DNA from: Actinomycetota bacterium
GTDB taxonomy: Bacteria; Actinomycetota; Actinomycetes; S36-B12; UBA5976
Length of the DNA stretch: 64,000 bases
Direction: 5' to 3'
Assembly (NCBI GenBank): GCA_009698575.1
Contig: WLPX01000007.1
Coordinates: 1 to 64,000, forward strand
The notes below the pieces were generated by a model. That model did not search any database, was not told where the DNA came from, and was given only the letters and a program-made list of their open reading frames with translations. Below, piece by piece: positions 44,665 through 54,400 of this stretch (the stretch's first letter is position 1; the number at the start of each line of letters is the position of its first letter). A program made the position numbers and the translations under genes.

Positions 44665-45453
44665 ATGGCTCTGACACCAGAGGACGTGCGCAACAAGCAG
44701 TTCACTACCGTTCGATTTAAAGAAGGTTACGACTTAGACGAAGTCGATGACTTTCTTGACGAAATCGAAGAGTCCTTGTCAGCTGTCACCCGCGAGGCTG
44801 AAGACCTTCGTGCTGCTGCAAAAGGTGAAGTTCCAGAATCAATCCGGGAAGAAATTCGCTCACTTGAAGACGACAACACTCGGCTAAAGAATGAATTAGA
44901 ACAAGCTAACCAAGCGGTTTTAGATTCTCAAACACGTGCTGAGGTATCAGGTGATGATGCAGCGAGTGATGAGGCTCTTAAATCAGCACACGCTCGCATT
45001 AGTGAACTTGAAGGGGAATTATCACAAGCTCATAGCGCTGTCGAAGCCGCAACAGCAGCTGCAGAAATTGCATCTGCTTCAGTGGACGTTGCTGGCGCGG
45101 TAGCTGCTGCAGTAAATGCACCTCCGGCTGAACAGGGTGTCGCATCTGTTCGCATTCTGGAACTCGCTCAGCGCACTGCGGACGAAGCAGTAGCCTCAGC
45201 ACGCATCGAATCTGAGCAGTTGCTCACCTCTGCAAAATTGACTTCAGATGATTTAGTTTCCGAAGCTAAGGCCAATATTGCCAACATGACGCGCGAATTT
45301 GAAGCGCAACGAGTTGTAATGGAACGTCGCGTTGAAGAGCTGCGTGCCTACGAGCGCGAGTACCGCGGTCGCTTGCGCAGCTACCTAGAGGGTCAGCTTC
45401 GTGAACTTGAATCTAAGAACATCTCAGGAGACCGTCAGGTCACCGAAGACTAA
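44665..45453 (+). CDS. wag31: Polar growth/septum protein DivIVA (Wag31)
   Basis: A 262-residue DivIVA-family coiled-coil protein. The membrane-binding N-terminal domain is clear (MALTPEDVRNKQFTTVRF...GYDLDEVDDFLDEIE), followed by coiled coil, an Ala-rich variable linker (about 125-165) and a second coiled coil (ITSAKLTSDDLV-type through VEELRAYEREYRGRLRSYL). It organises polar growth in actinobacteria. A strong terminator follows. Confidence 0.95.
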   Translation: MALTPEDVRNKQFTTVRFKEGYDLDEVDDFLDEIEESLSAVTREAEDLRAAAKGEVPESIREEIRSLEDDNTRLKNELEQANQAVLDSQTRAEVSGDDAASDEALKSAHARISELEGELSQAHSAVEAATAAAEIASASVDVAGAVAAAVNAPPAEQGVASVRILELAQRTADEAVASARIESEQLLTSAKLTSDDLVSEAKANIANMTREFEAQRVVMERRVEELRAYEREYRGRLRSYLEGQLRELESKNISGDRQVTED

Positions 45454-45458
45454 AACCA

Positions 45459-45498
45459 AAAAACTAATGGCCCGGGAACTCCCGGGCCATTAGTTTTT
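45459..45498. terminator. Bidirectional terminator between wag31 and ileS
   Basis: An 18-bp perfect stem (45459-45476 with 45481-45498) closed by loop AACT is flanked by A-rich and T-rich runs on both sides. It should therefore stop transcription from both convergent genes. It ends one base before the ileS stop codon. Confidence 0.95.
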
Positions 45499-45499
45499 A

Positions 45500-48400
45500 C
45501 TAAGCCTTAATAATTAAGACCTTGAGTCCTAGCTCGTCATCCAATGCGGTGGCATTTGAAACTGTGCCCTGTTGCCAAGAAGTAGCAAGAACTTCAGCAG
45601 AAACCATTGCACTGTGTGCAATGAGTGCATCAGTGGTTACATCCATACTTGATTCCCAAACAACGGAAATGCGATCACTTATATCAAACCCGGAACTCTT
45701 ACGGGCATCTTGAATTAAGCGCGTGACATCACGAGCGATACCTTGCCCAATGAGCTCTGGAGTTAAAGCCAAGTCCAGAGCTAATGATTCTCCAGAATCA
45801 CTCGCCACAGTCCAGCCTTCGCGCGGCACCTCAGTTACAACAACATCATCTGGTCCAACCTCAAAAGTTTCACCGCCCACGACAACAGCGGCTTTGCCGG
45901 ACTTTAGGTCAGTTACCAATTGCTTGGCATCTGCGGCCGCAATTGCGGCTGCGATAGCAGGGGTACTCTTACCAAACCTGGCCCCCAAGGTTTTGAAATT
46001 AGCTTTAAGGCTCACGTCAACTAACTCGGCGGTTCCCGACAAACTCTCCAGGTTCAACACATTTACTTCATCTCGAATTTGCGCCTGCAATCCCTCAGGC
46101 AAACTATCCCAGCCAGCTGCAGCCACGAGGGCCCGTTGTAGTGGCTGCCTTGTCTTAACACCTGAAGTGGCTCGAGCTGATCTACCTAGTTCCACCAAAC
46201 GTCGAGTTAATTCAACTTGATCGCGCAAGGTGTCACTAATCGCTTCATCAGTCCAAGTCGGCCAGACGCTCATGTGAACAGATTCAGTGTCAGGTGTGGT
46301 GTAGAGATCTTGCCAAACTCTCTCAGTGATAAATGGCGTGAATGGAGCCATTACCTGAGTAACCACCTTGAGGCAGTGATGCAATGTGCTCAGCGCCGCA
46401 TGGTCACCATCCCAGAACCTGCGACGCGATCTGCGGACATACCAGTTACTTAAATCATCCACGTATTCGGCGATGAAGCGACCAGCGCGTTGAGTATCAA
46501 ATTGCTCTAATGCCAGGTCGACATCTCGAGCTAGGCGAGTGGCCTGCGAAACTGCCCAGTTATCTAAATCAGTTAGTCCGGTCAACGAAGCGGTAGAACT
46601 ATCCCATTCGCTGGCGCGCGCATACAAACTCTGGAATGCCACAGTGTTCCAGTAAGTCAATAAAGTTTTACGAACCACTTCGGCGATTGTGCCGTGTCCA
46701 ACTCTTCGAGCCTGCCAAGGCGATCCACTTACCAGCATGAACCAACGCAAGGCATCAGCGCCATGTTCATCCATCAAACCAATTGGCTCGAGGACATTAC
46801 CCAGATGCTTACTCATCTTGCGGCCGTCTTCATCCAGAATGTGACCTAAGCAAAGTACGTTTTCGTAGGAAGACTCTTCGAAAACCAAAGTGCCAATTGC
46901 CATCAAAGTGTAAAACCAGCCACGAGTTTGATCGATTGCCTCACAAATAAAGTCTGCTGGGTAGCTCGCCTCAAACGTTTCCTTATTGTTTTCTGGATAG
47001 CCCCATTGCGCGAATGGCATCGCACCAGAGTCATACCAGCAGTCAATGACTTCAGGCACTCGTGTAGCTAGTCCAGAACATTCCGGACAAGCGAAAGTCA
47101 CATCATCAACAAATGGGCGATGTGGATCAATAGTTAAAGTGTGGTCACCAGCGATTTCGGCTAACTCGTGTCGACCGCCGACACAAGTTAAGTGGCCCTC
47201 TTCGCAGCGCCAAATTGGAAGTGGTGTGCCCCAATATCTATTGCGAGATAGCGCCCAGTCCACATTGTTATTAAGCCAGTCACCGTAGCGACCCCACTTA
47301 ATGGTTTCTGGGAACCAATTAGTTGATTCATTTTGCGCAATCAATTGATCTTTAATTGCAGTGGTCCTGATGTACCAAGATGGTTGCGCGTAATAGATCA
47401 ATGCTGTGTGACAACGCCAGCAATGTGGGTATGAGTGCTCATATGGCAAATGACGATAAAGTAAGCCACTTTCTTGTAGTAGTTCAACTAATCGCGGATC
47501 GGCCGTCTTGAAAAATACTCCAGCAACTTCTGGGATACCAGCTTCAAAGGTTCCGTTCGGCAAAACTGGGTTAACTACCGGCAGCCCATACGAGCGACAA
47601 AGCGCAAGGTCCTCGGCGCCAAAAGCAGGCGCTTCGTGCACAATTCCAGTGCCGTCTTCAGTTGTAACAAAGTCAGCAAGCAGCACAGTATGAATCGGTG
47701 CATCTGTTTCTGGAAACTCAACCCAATTGAAAGGTCTTTTATAAGACGTGCCTTCTAAGTCACGTCCCTTAATTGTCTCTAGTACACGCGAGTCTTCGCC
47801 CAACACTTTTTCGCGAAGCGCAGCTGCAATAACAAAGTGCTCACCATCTGTAGCTTGTGCGACAACGTAATCCACATCAGCATTTACTGCAGCCGCAGTA
47901 TTTGAAATCAAGGTCCACGGAGTTGTCGTCCAAATCAAAAGTGAAATTCCACTGTATTTTTCTGGCAATGGGCCACTAGTTACTGGAAAGCGAACGTAAA
48001 CCGACGCATCAACCACATCTTCATAACCTTGGGCTAACTCGTGATCCGATAATCCGGTGCCGCAGCGCGGACAATACGGGGATACGCGATGGTCTTGCAC
48101 CAACAGGCCCTTATCGAAAATCCGCTTTAAGCTCCACCAGACACTGTCGATATATTTCTCATCCATGGTCCAGTAGGCCTGATCCATGTCAACCCAGTAA
48201 CCCATGCGTGATGTCATTGCTTCAAATTCATCAACATGTCGAAGCACTGATTCTTTACAGCGGGCATTGAATTCGGCGATACCGTATTTTTCGATATCTT
48301 GTTTGCCCGTGAATCCCAGTTCCTTTTCAACTGCTAACTCAACTGGCAAACCGTGACAGTCCCAACCTGCTTTGCGCGGGACTCGGTAACCCTTCATGGT

Positions 48401-48619
48401 TCGATAGCGCGGAAAAATATCCTTGAAAACTCGCGCTTCAACATGGTGAGTTCCTGGCATACCGTTTGCCGTTGGTGGACCCTCATAAAAAACCCAAAGT
48501 GGACCGTCATTGGTGCGAGCTAAAGATTTATGAAAGATGTCATTGTCTTTCCAATACGAGAGCACTTCATGCTCCATCGCTGGAAGATCAATTTTCGCGG
48601 GTACATCGCGGTATGCCAT
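45500..48619 (-). CDS. ileS: Isoleucyl-tRNA synthetase (type 2)
   Basis: A 1039-residue class I synthetase charging tRNA-Ile. The HIGH region is the type-2 form PGTHHVEAR (H58-H59), the KMSKS loop is GRKMSKHLGNV near residue 600, and the CP1 editing domain is present (TTPWTLISNTAAAV). Type 2 enzymes resemble eukaryotic ones and are known to resist mupirocin. The ATG at 48619 is preceded by AGGA and about 60 bases earlier by a T-box motif, so synthesis should respond to uncharged tRNA-Ile. Confidence 0.95.
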   Translation of the reverse strand: MAYRDVPAKIDLPAMEHEVLSYWKDNDIFHKSLARTNDGPLWVFYEGPPTANGMPGTHHVEARVFKDIFPRYRTMKGYRVPRKAGWDCHGLPVELAVEKELGFTGKQDIEKYGIAEFNARCKESVLRHVDEFEAMTSRMGYWVDMDQAYWTMDEKYIDSVWWSLKRIFDKGLLVQDHRVSPYCPRCGTGLSDHELAQGYEDVVDASVYVRFPVTSGPLPEKYSGISLLIWTTTPWTLISNTAAAVNADVDYVVAQATDGEHFVIAAALREKVLGEDSRVLETIKGRDLEGTSYKRPFNWVEFPETDAPIHTVLLADFVTTEDGTGIVHEAPAFGAEDLALCRSYGLPVVNPVLPNGTFEAGIPEVAGVFFKTADPRLVELLQESGLLYRHLPYEHSYPHCWRCHTALIYYAQPSWYIRTTAIKDQLIAQNESTNWFPETIKWGRYGDWLNNNVDWALSRNRYWGTPLPIWRCEEGHLTCVGGRHELAEIAGDHTLTIDPHRPFVDDVTFACPECSGLATRVPEVIDCWYDSGAMPFAQWGYPENNKETFEASYPADFICEAIDQTRGWFYTLMAIGTLVFEESSYENVLCLGHILDEDGRKMSKHLGNVLEPIGLMDEHGADALRWFMLVSGSPWQARRVGHGTIAEVVRKTLLTYWNTVAFQSLYARASEWDSSTASLTGLTDLDNWAVSQATRLARDVDLALEQFDTQRAGRFIAEYVDDLSNWYVRRSRRRFWDGDHAALSTLHHCLKVVTQVMAPFTPFITERVWQDLYTTPDTESVHMSVWPTWTDEAISDTLRDQVELTRRLVELGRSARATSGVKTRQPLQRALVAAAGWDSLPEGLQAQIRDEVNVLNLESLSGTAELVDVSLKANFKTLGARFGKSTPAIAAAIAAADAKQLVTDLKSGKAAVVVGGETFEVGPDDVVVTEVPREGWTVASDSGESLALDLALTPELIGQGIARDVTRLIQDARKSSGFDISDRISVVWESSMDVTTDALIAHSAMVSAEVLATSWQQGTVSNATALDDELGLKVLIIKA

Positions 48620-48677
48620 CAGTATTCCTGTCGCCTGTCAGTCGCCGCTAATGCCCTAAAGCACTATCGAACTAATC

Positions 48678-48899
48678 AAGGGACGAGATGACTGGTTAGC
48701 CATTCCCGCGGTACCACCCTTGTTGACTTTGCAATCTGCGACTAAAGCAATGTGCGAAATCCACTTAAGTTATAGTCAACGTGCTCGTTCTACTTGGTCA
48801 ATTGACCGTTCTTCGAGGCAACTCAGAAGTGATATCTCGCAGTTCAGCACCCTTGGGCTCGCACCGTCCCCAATTCGCTCTTTTGGTACTGCTAGCTGC
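48678..48899 (-). ncRNA. T-box leader of ileS (isoleucine specifier)
   Basis: On the minus strand the T-box motif AGGGTGGTACCGCG (48720-48707) is exact. Its antiterminator-type fold closes with AAGGG/CCCTT (3' arm 48682-48678) and GCGGG/CTCGT. Stem I runs from 48899 to about 48818, with a TTGGG/CCCAA upper stem. The internal GATATCAC supplies specifier codon ATC (48833-48831) followed by A, as required for tRNA-Ile. No terminator follows before the ileS ATG, so this is the translational (ribosome-site sequestering) type known from actinobacterial ileS. Confidence 0.88.
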
Positions 48900-49127
48900 G
48901 CGATGTGTCTTCATCATCGTTTTGCCGACTAAGAGTAAAGATTACTGGGAAAACTCTCGAAATTATGCATTGGGTAATGCCTGCGCAATGTCTGCACTTA
49001 GGTCCTAGAAACCCAACAACAACTCAAAAATTGCCAGAAATTCGGTTTTGGCGTACCGTCAAGCGAGCTTTTGAAGTGCGACTCGGTAGAGTCTAGAGAC
49101 TCGAACGTTATTTAAAGGGGTAAATCA
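48900..49127. promoter_or_regulatory. Divergent promoter region between ileS leader and dksA/traR-type gene
   Basis: This stretch has no credible gene; the short open frames in it lack ribosome sites and overlap the T-box. It must hold the ileS promoter (minus) and the promoter of the gene at 49128 (plus). An inverted repeat GAGTC-TAGA-GACTC lies at 49089-49102. I cannot fix -35 and -10 elements with confidence. Confidence 0.4.
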
Positions 49128-49928
49128 ATGGCTGCGAAACCAGCTAAGAAGGCACCAGCTAAGGCCAAAGCGGGCAAGAAGCCTGCCGCCACAAAGGCAA
49201 CTAAGAAATCTCCTGCCAAGGTCGCCAAGAAAAAAGCTCCTGCCAAGAAAGCCCCTGCCAAGGTAGCCAAGAAAGCTCCGGCAAAGAAAGCGCCTGCGAA
49301 AAAAGCACCAGCAAAGAAGGCACCGGTTAAGCCAGTAAAGAAGGTAGCTGCACCAAAGCCTGTTGTTGTAAAAGAGCCAAAAATTACTAAGGCGCAACTT
49401 GCTGCGATCGCCAAAGCTGAAGCTGCTGCAGCTGCTGCGTTAGCTGGCCCTCCAGTTCAAGTTATTAACCCAATTGGTTCCGTTGGCTTGCCATCTGTGC
49501 GCAAAGCCATTCCAGGTAAGAAAGCAGCGCCAAAGCATCCAGTCGTGCAAGAAGATGAATCAAACTGGACCAAGACCGAATTAAATGCGGTACGCAAAAC
49601 CTTACTTAAAGAAGCTGAAGAACTCTCCGAAGAAATTGCGTTAGCTGAACAAAGTTTTCATAACTTGATTATGGAAAGTGGTGAAGGCGCGGGAGACGAT
49701 CAGGCTGATGCTGGAACCAAGACTTTCGAGCGCGAGCATGAAATTTCAATTCTTTCTAATAAGAAAGATTTGCTAGACCAAACTCATCGCGCATTAGAGC
49801 GAATTGATGCTGGTACATATGGTGCTTGTGAAAACTGTGGCAAGCAGATCGGTAAATTACGATTGCAGGAAGCAAACCCGCGCGCGACAATGTGTATGCC
49901 TTGCCGTGAGCGTGAAGACCGTTCCTAA
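49128..49928 (+). CDS. DksA/TraR-type zinc-finger protein with histone-H1-like tail
   Basis: A 266-residue protein in two parts. Residues 1-85 are a Lys/Ala/Pro tail of KKAPA-type repeats like eukaryotic histone H1 tails. The C-terminal half is a DksA/TraR coiled-coil and C4 zinc finger with C234, C237, C256 and C259 (ENCGKQIGKLRL...TMCMPC). The family binds RNA polymerase; basic-tailed forms could also bind DNA or RNA. AAAGGGG precedes the ATG. lspA follows at once, as often in actinobacteria. Whether it acts as a DksA-like transcription factor or nucleoid protein is not known. Confidence 0.85.
   Translation: MAAKPAKKAPAKAKAGKKPAATKATKKSPAKVAKKKAPAKKAPAKVAKKAPAKKAPAKKAPAKKAPVKPVKKVAAPKPVVVKEPKITKAQLAAIAKAEAAAAAALAGPPVQVINPIGSVGLPSVRKAIPGKKAAPKHPVVQEDESNWTKTELNAVRKTLLKEAEELSEEIALAEQSFHNLIMESGEGAGDDQADAGTKTFEREHEISILSNKKDLLDQTHRALERIDAGTYGACENCGKQIGKLRLQEANPRATMCMPCREREDRS
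49195..49345 (+). repeat. In-gene tandem repeat encoding KKAPA units
   Basis: Imperfect tandem copies of a 15-base unit (AAGAAAGCNCCNGCN type) encode successive K-K-A-P-A segments. Third-position differences between copies show selection on the protein rather than very recent duplication. Such tracts expand and contract readily, so length may vary between strains. Confidence 0.75.
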
Positions 49929-49932
49929 CGTC

Positions 49933-50436
49933 GTGTATCGTCGCCACCTGCTCTTAACCGCACTTCTTGTTTTATTACTAGACATCGCTACTAAAGTTTG
50001 GGCAGTAGCAAAACTAGAAAACCAAGCTGAAATTCCTATCATCGGAGAGTTTCTTAAGTTGTCATTTGTGCGCAATCCCGGCGCAGCATTTTCATTCGGC
50101 ACCAGCGTCACTTGGGTATTTACATTAATTGCAATTGCAGTAAGCATTTCGATTTTAGTTTTAGCTAAAAGTGTCACAAATAGCGCCTGGGCAATTGCGT
50201 TAGGTGGATTGCTGGGTGGGGCATTAGGAAATTTAGTCGATCGAATTTTCCGTAGCCCGGAAGTTTTCCACGGTCATGTCGTGGATTTTATTTCACTGCC
50301 GAATTATCCAATGTTTAACATCAGCGATAGTGCCGTTGTCCTGTCATCAGTTGCGATGGTGATGTTATCTATTCGTGGCGTCGAATACCGCACGCCAAGT
50401 GCTTTTTCGGAAACCAACAATTCGGACCCATCATGA
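49933..50436 (+). CDS. lspA: Lipoprotein signal peptidase LspA
   Basis: A 167-residue membrane aspartyl protease that cleaves prolipoprotein signal peptides. Four helices and both catalytic aspartates are visible: D103 in GNLVDRIF and D132 in FNISDSAV. The GTG at 49933, 4 bases after the previous stop, gives the usual short basic start before helix 1. GTG 49912 is an alternative. It overlaps rluD by 4 bases. The ABC binding protein at 9435 is one expected substrate. Confidence 0.92.
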   Translation: MYRRHLLLTALLVLLLDIATKVWAVAKLENQAEIPIIGEFLKLSFVRNPGAAFSFGTSVTWVFTLIAIAVSISILVLAKSVTNSAWAIALGGLLGGALGNLVDRIFRSPEVFHGHVVDFISLPNYPMFNISDSAVVLSSVAMVMLSIRGVEYRTPSAFSETNNSDPS

Positions 50437-51344
50437 TTCGTACTTGGCCAATCGACGAGTCACTTGACGGTGAACGATGTGATGTTGCTTTGTCTCGGCT
50501 AACTGGTGAATCGCGCGCTAGCTGCGTAACAATGATTGATGACAAACGAGTGACGATAAATACAAAAGTTGCGCAAAAGAGTGCGCGCTTGGCATTTGGG
50601 GATGTAATTGAAGTCGACTTGCCAGATCCTGACTTACATGATGCCGAACCAACTGTTGTGCTACCCATTGTTTTTGAAGACGAATCATTTGTCGTAATCG
50701 ACAAACCTGCTGGCGTTGCTGCTCATCCAAGTCAAGGTTGGTCTGGACCTACTGTGACCGGGTCACTTGAGGCAATGGGAACGGTATTAACTACCTACGG
50801 GCCTTCGGAGCGAAAAGGTATTGTGCATCGATTAGACGTTGGAACTAGCGGCTTGATGGTTGTTACTAAATCTGAACTTGCTTACGTCAGTATCAAAGAT
50901 CAATTCCGAGATCGAACAGTAGACAAGATTTACCACACTCTGATTCAGGGTCGCCTCGATCCAATCAATGGCACAATCGATGCGCCAATTGATCGCCACC
51001 CGACATCTTCATATCGATTTGCCATCATGAATGGTGGGCGTCCTAGCATTACGCATTACGACACTTTGGAATCGTTCGCCTACGCATCACTTCTTGAAGT
51101 GCATCTAGAAACTGGTCGCACTCATCAAATTCGAGTACACATGTCAGGTCTGCGTCACTCGTGTTGTGGTGACTTAACTTATGGCGCGGACCCAACACTT
51201 GCTGCCAAGTTAAAGCTGGATCGGCAGTGGCTGCACGCGGTACGACTTGGATTTGAACACCCAGTATCGGGTGAGCGCGTGACCTTCCATTCCGAATATG
51301 CACCAGATCTGGCTCGATCCTTGGAATTAGCCCGAAACCTATAG
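50433..51344 (+). CDS. rluD: 23S rRNA pseudouridine synthase, RluD family
   Basis: A 303-residue RluA/RluD-type enzyme. It has an N-terminal S4-like RNA-binding domain (GESRASCVTMIDDKRVTINTK-type), the catalytic aspartate D135 in HRLDVGTSGL, and GRTHQIRVHM near residue 230. It is predicted to make pseudouridines in helix 69 of 23S rRNA. It is translationally coupled to lspA, a conserved pairing. Confidence 0.9.
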   Translation: MIRTWPIDESLDGERCDVALSRLTGESRASCVTMIDDKRVTINTKVAQKSARLAFGDVIEVDLPDPDLHDAEPTVVLPIVFEDESFVVIDKPAGVAAHPSQGWSGPTVTGSLEAMGTVLTTYGPSERKGIVHRLDVGTSGLMVVTKSELAYVSIKDQFRDRTVDKIYHTLIQGRLDPINGTIDAPIDRHPTSSYRFAIMNGGRPSITHYDTLESFAYASLLEVHLETGRTHQIRVHMSGLRHSCCGDLTYGADPTLAAKLKLDRQWLHAVRLGFEHPVSGERVTFHSEYAPDLARSLELARNL

Positions 51345-51449
51345 CCACGAATTCACCCACTGCCACTAGTTGTCACACGTCGCGGGTAACCTAGGGGAGC
51401 GTCCTTCCTCTCGCGTACTTAACCCTCTGCATTAAAAGGAACAAATTCT

Positions 51450-54400
51450 GTGAGTAACGACTCGTTCGTGCATCTACATGTGCACACCGAGTACTCCATG
51501 CTGGACGGGGCTGCGCGCCTAGGTGACTTGTTTTCCAAGGCCGACGAATTGGGTATGCCAGCCATCGCAATGACTGACCATGGCAATCTCTATGGGGCAT
51601 TTGAATTTTGGAAAAAGGCCAAGGCTACTAACGTAAAGCCAATCATTGGTATCGAAGGATATTTCGCGCCACAAGGCCGGCAGCTTAGAGCGCCATTTGA
51701 TTTTGGAACCCCCGCAGTAGATGACACTTCGCTAGATGGAGCTGGCCGCGGGCGTTACAACTACACCCATATGACACTTTGGGCTGAAAACAATGTCGGG
51801 CTACACAATTTATTTCGACTGTCTAGTAAGGCAAGTCTGGAGGGTTACTACTATCAACCACGGTTTGATGCTGAGCTGCTAGAAAAATATGGCAAAGGGA
51901 TTATAGGTACCACCGGCTGTCCTTCCGGAGAAGTTAATCGTTGGTTGCAAGCTGGTAATTACGACAAAGCTTTGAGCACTGCAGCAACCATGCGAGATAT
52001 TTTGGGGCAAGATAATTATTTTGTTGAGCTAATGGATCATGGTTTAGGAATTGAACGCAAACATCGCGAAGATCTATTAAAGATCGCCAAAACCTTAAAC
52101 CTTAAATTGGTCGCGACAAATGATCTGCATTATGTCTATCCTGAAGATGCCCGGATGCACGAAGTTTTACTATGCATTGGCACTCGCTCAACCATGGATG
52201 ATCCAAAGCGCTTCAAGTTTGATGCCCAGGACTTTTACTTAAAGACTGCGGCCGAAATGCGCGAGGTATGGCGCGAATTACCGGACGCTTGCGACAACAC
52301 TTTGTTAATTGCCGAGCGTTGCAATATTAATTTTGTCGAAGGCCAAGACTTACTGCCAGCATTTGCGGTTCCTAACGGTGAAACTGAAAATACTTGGCTG
52401 GTAAAGGAAGTCGAGATTGGACTAAAACGTAGATTTAATGGCGGAGCCATTCCGCAAGAACATCTCGAGCGCGCAAAGTTTGAATTAGCAGTTGTTGAAC
52501 AGATGGGCTTTCCTGGTTACTTCTTAGTAGTTGCCGACTTATGTCGTCATGCGCGTGACGAAGGTATTCGAGTAGGGCCTGGTCGTGGATCTGCAGCTGG
52601 TGCGTTAATTGCTTGGGCACTTGGCATTACGGAATTAGATCCAATTAAACACGGGTTACTGTTCGAGCGATTCCTAAACCCGGAACGTATCTCTATGCCA
52701 GATATCGACATCGACTTCGATGAACGTCGCCGCAGCGAAATGATTCGTTATGCGACTCATAAATATGGCGAAGAACGAGTTGCCCAAATTATTACCTACG
52801 CTTCGATCAAAGCGAAAGCAGCAGTTAAGGATGCCACTCGCGCTCTAGGATTTCCTTACGCACTAGGCGACAGAATCACGAAAGTAATTCCTCCTGGTGT
52901 CATGGGTAAAGACATCTCGCTATCGGGGATCTTTGATTCCGATCATGATCGATATGCGGAGGCTGGTGAATTCCGAGAACTCTATGAAGATGATGCTGAT
53001 GTCCGTGCCGTTGTCGATACTGCTCGCGGTATCGAAGGCTTGAAGCGCCAACCCGGTGTACACGCGGCTGGGGTAATCCTTTGTAAAGAAGAACTGATAG
53101 ATGTTCTGCCAATTTGGCGTCGTGATCAAGATGGCGCGATCATCACGCAATTTGATATGGGTGCTTGCGAGTCACTTGGACTTTTAAAAATGGATTTCTT
53201 GGGTCTGCGAAATCTGACAGTCCTAGATGACACTTTGCTAAACATCAAAGCAAATCGCGATGAAACTGTGGTTCTGGAGACACTCTCACTGGATGACAAG
53301 AAAACTTATGAATTACTCGCTCGTGGCGATACTTTAGGAGTATTCCAATTAGACAGTGGACCAATTCGTTCGCTGTTGCGATCCATGAACCCTGACTCAT
53401 TCGAAGATATTTCTGCCGTCTTGGCTTTGTATCGACCGGGCCCAATGGGTGTTAATGCTCACACCGACTATGCAGATTACAAAAATAAGCGCAAAGTTCA
53501 AGTTCCAATCCACCCTGATTTAGCGCAACCACTAGCAGCGATCCTCGGTGACACCTACGGGCTAATTGTTTATCAAGAGCAAGTTATGGCGATTGCGCAA
53601 GAAGTTGCCGGCTACACCTTGGGCCAAGCAGATTTGCTGCGTCGAGCAATGGGTAAAAAGAAGAAAGAGATTCTTGATAAAGAATTCGAACCGTTCGAAG
53701 CCGGCATGAAGGAACGCGGATTCTCGCAAGTTGCTATCAATAAATTATGGGAAACTCTAGTTCCATTCTCAGATTACGCATTTAATAAAGCACACAGCGC
53801 TGGCTATGGCTTGGTCTCATATTGGACGGCCTACCTCAAAGCTAATTACCCAGCTGAATATATGGCCGCTTTGCTTACCAGCGTAAAAGATGACAAAGAT
53901 AAGTCTGCTGTTTACTTAAATGAGTGCCGTCGCATGGGAATTAAAGTTTTGCCGCCAGATGTTAATGAATCAGATGTTGATTTCACTGCAATCGGTACCG
54001 ATATTCGATTTGGTCTAGCAGCAGTGCGAAATGTTGGCGTGAATGTAGTTGAGTCCTTAAAAGTAAGTCGGACCAAAAAAGGTAGGTTCACTTCGTTTGG
54101 TGACTTCTTGGCAAAAGTTGATGTCCAGGTGTGCAATAAGCGCGTAATTGAGTCACTAATTAAAGCTGGCGCATTTGACACGCTCGGTCACACTCGACGC
54201 GGACTATTTGCAGTTCACATTGAATCTGTCGATTCAGTTCTTGATACCAAGAAAGCCGAAGCAATTGGCCAATTCGATTTGTTTGGCACATCTGAAGATC
54301 ATTCTGATGATTCCATTGGTGGTATCGAAGTAAATATCTCGCTGGATGAGTGGGATAAGAAAACTTTGTTGGCTCAAGAACGCGAAATGCTTGGCCTATA

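Noticed and set aside
48840..48900. tRNA gene suggested by a GGTGCGAGCCC segment
   Set aside because: It is the upper part of T-box stem I; no acceptor stem or anticodon arm is present.
48720..49008. Short plus-strand open frames in the ileS-dksA/traR gap
   Set aside because: They overlap the T-box on the opposite strand, overlap each other and lack ribosome sites.
49195..49345. CRISPR-like repeat array
   Set aside because: The repeats are contiguous, have no spacers, and encode an in-frame protein repeat.
49112..49414. Antisense open frames over the KKAPA repeats
   Set aside because: They are by-products of the codon pattern (Phe/Gly/Ala-rich repeats) with no ribosome site.
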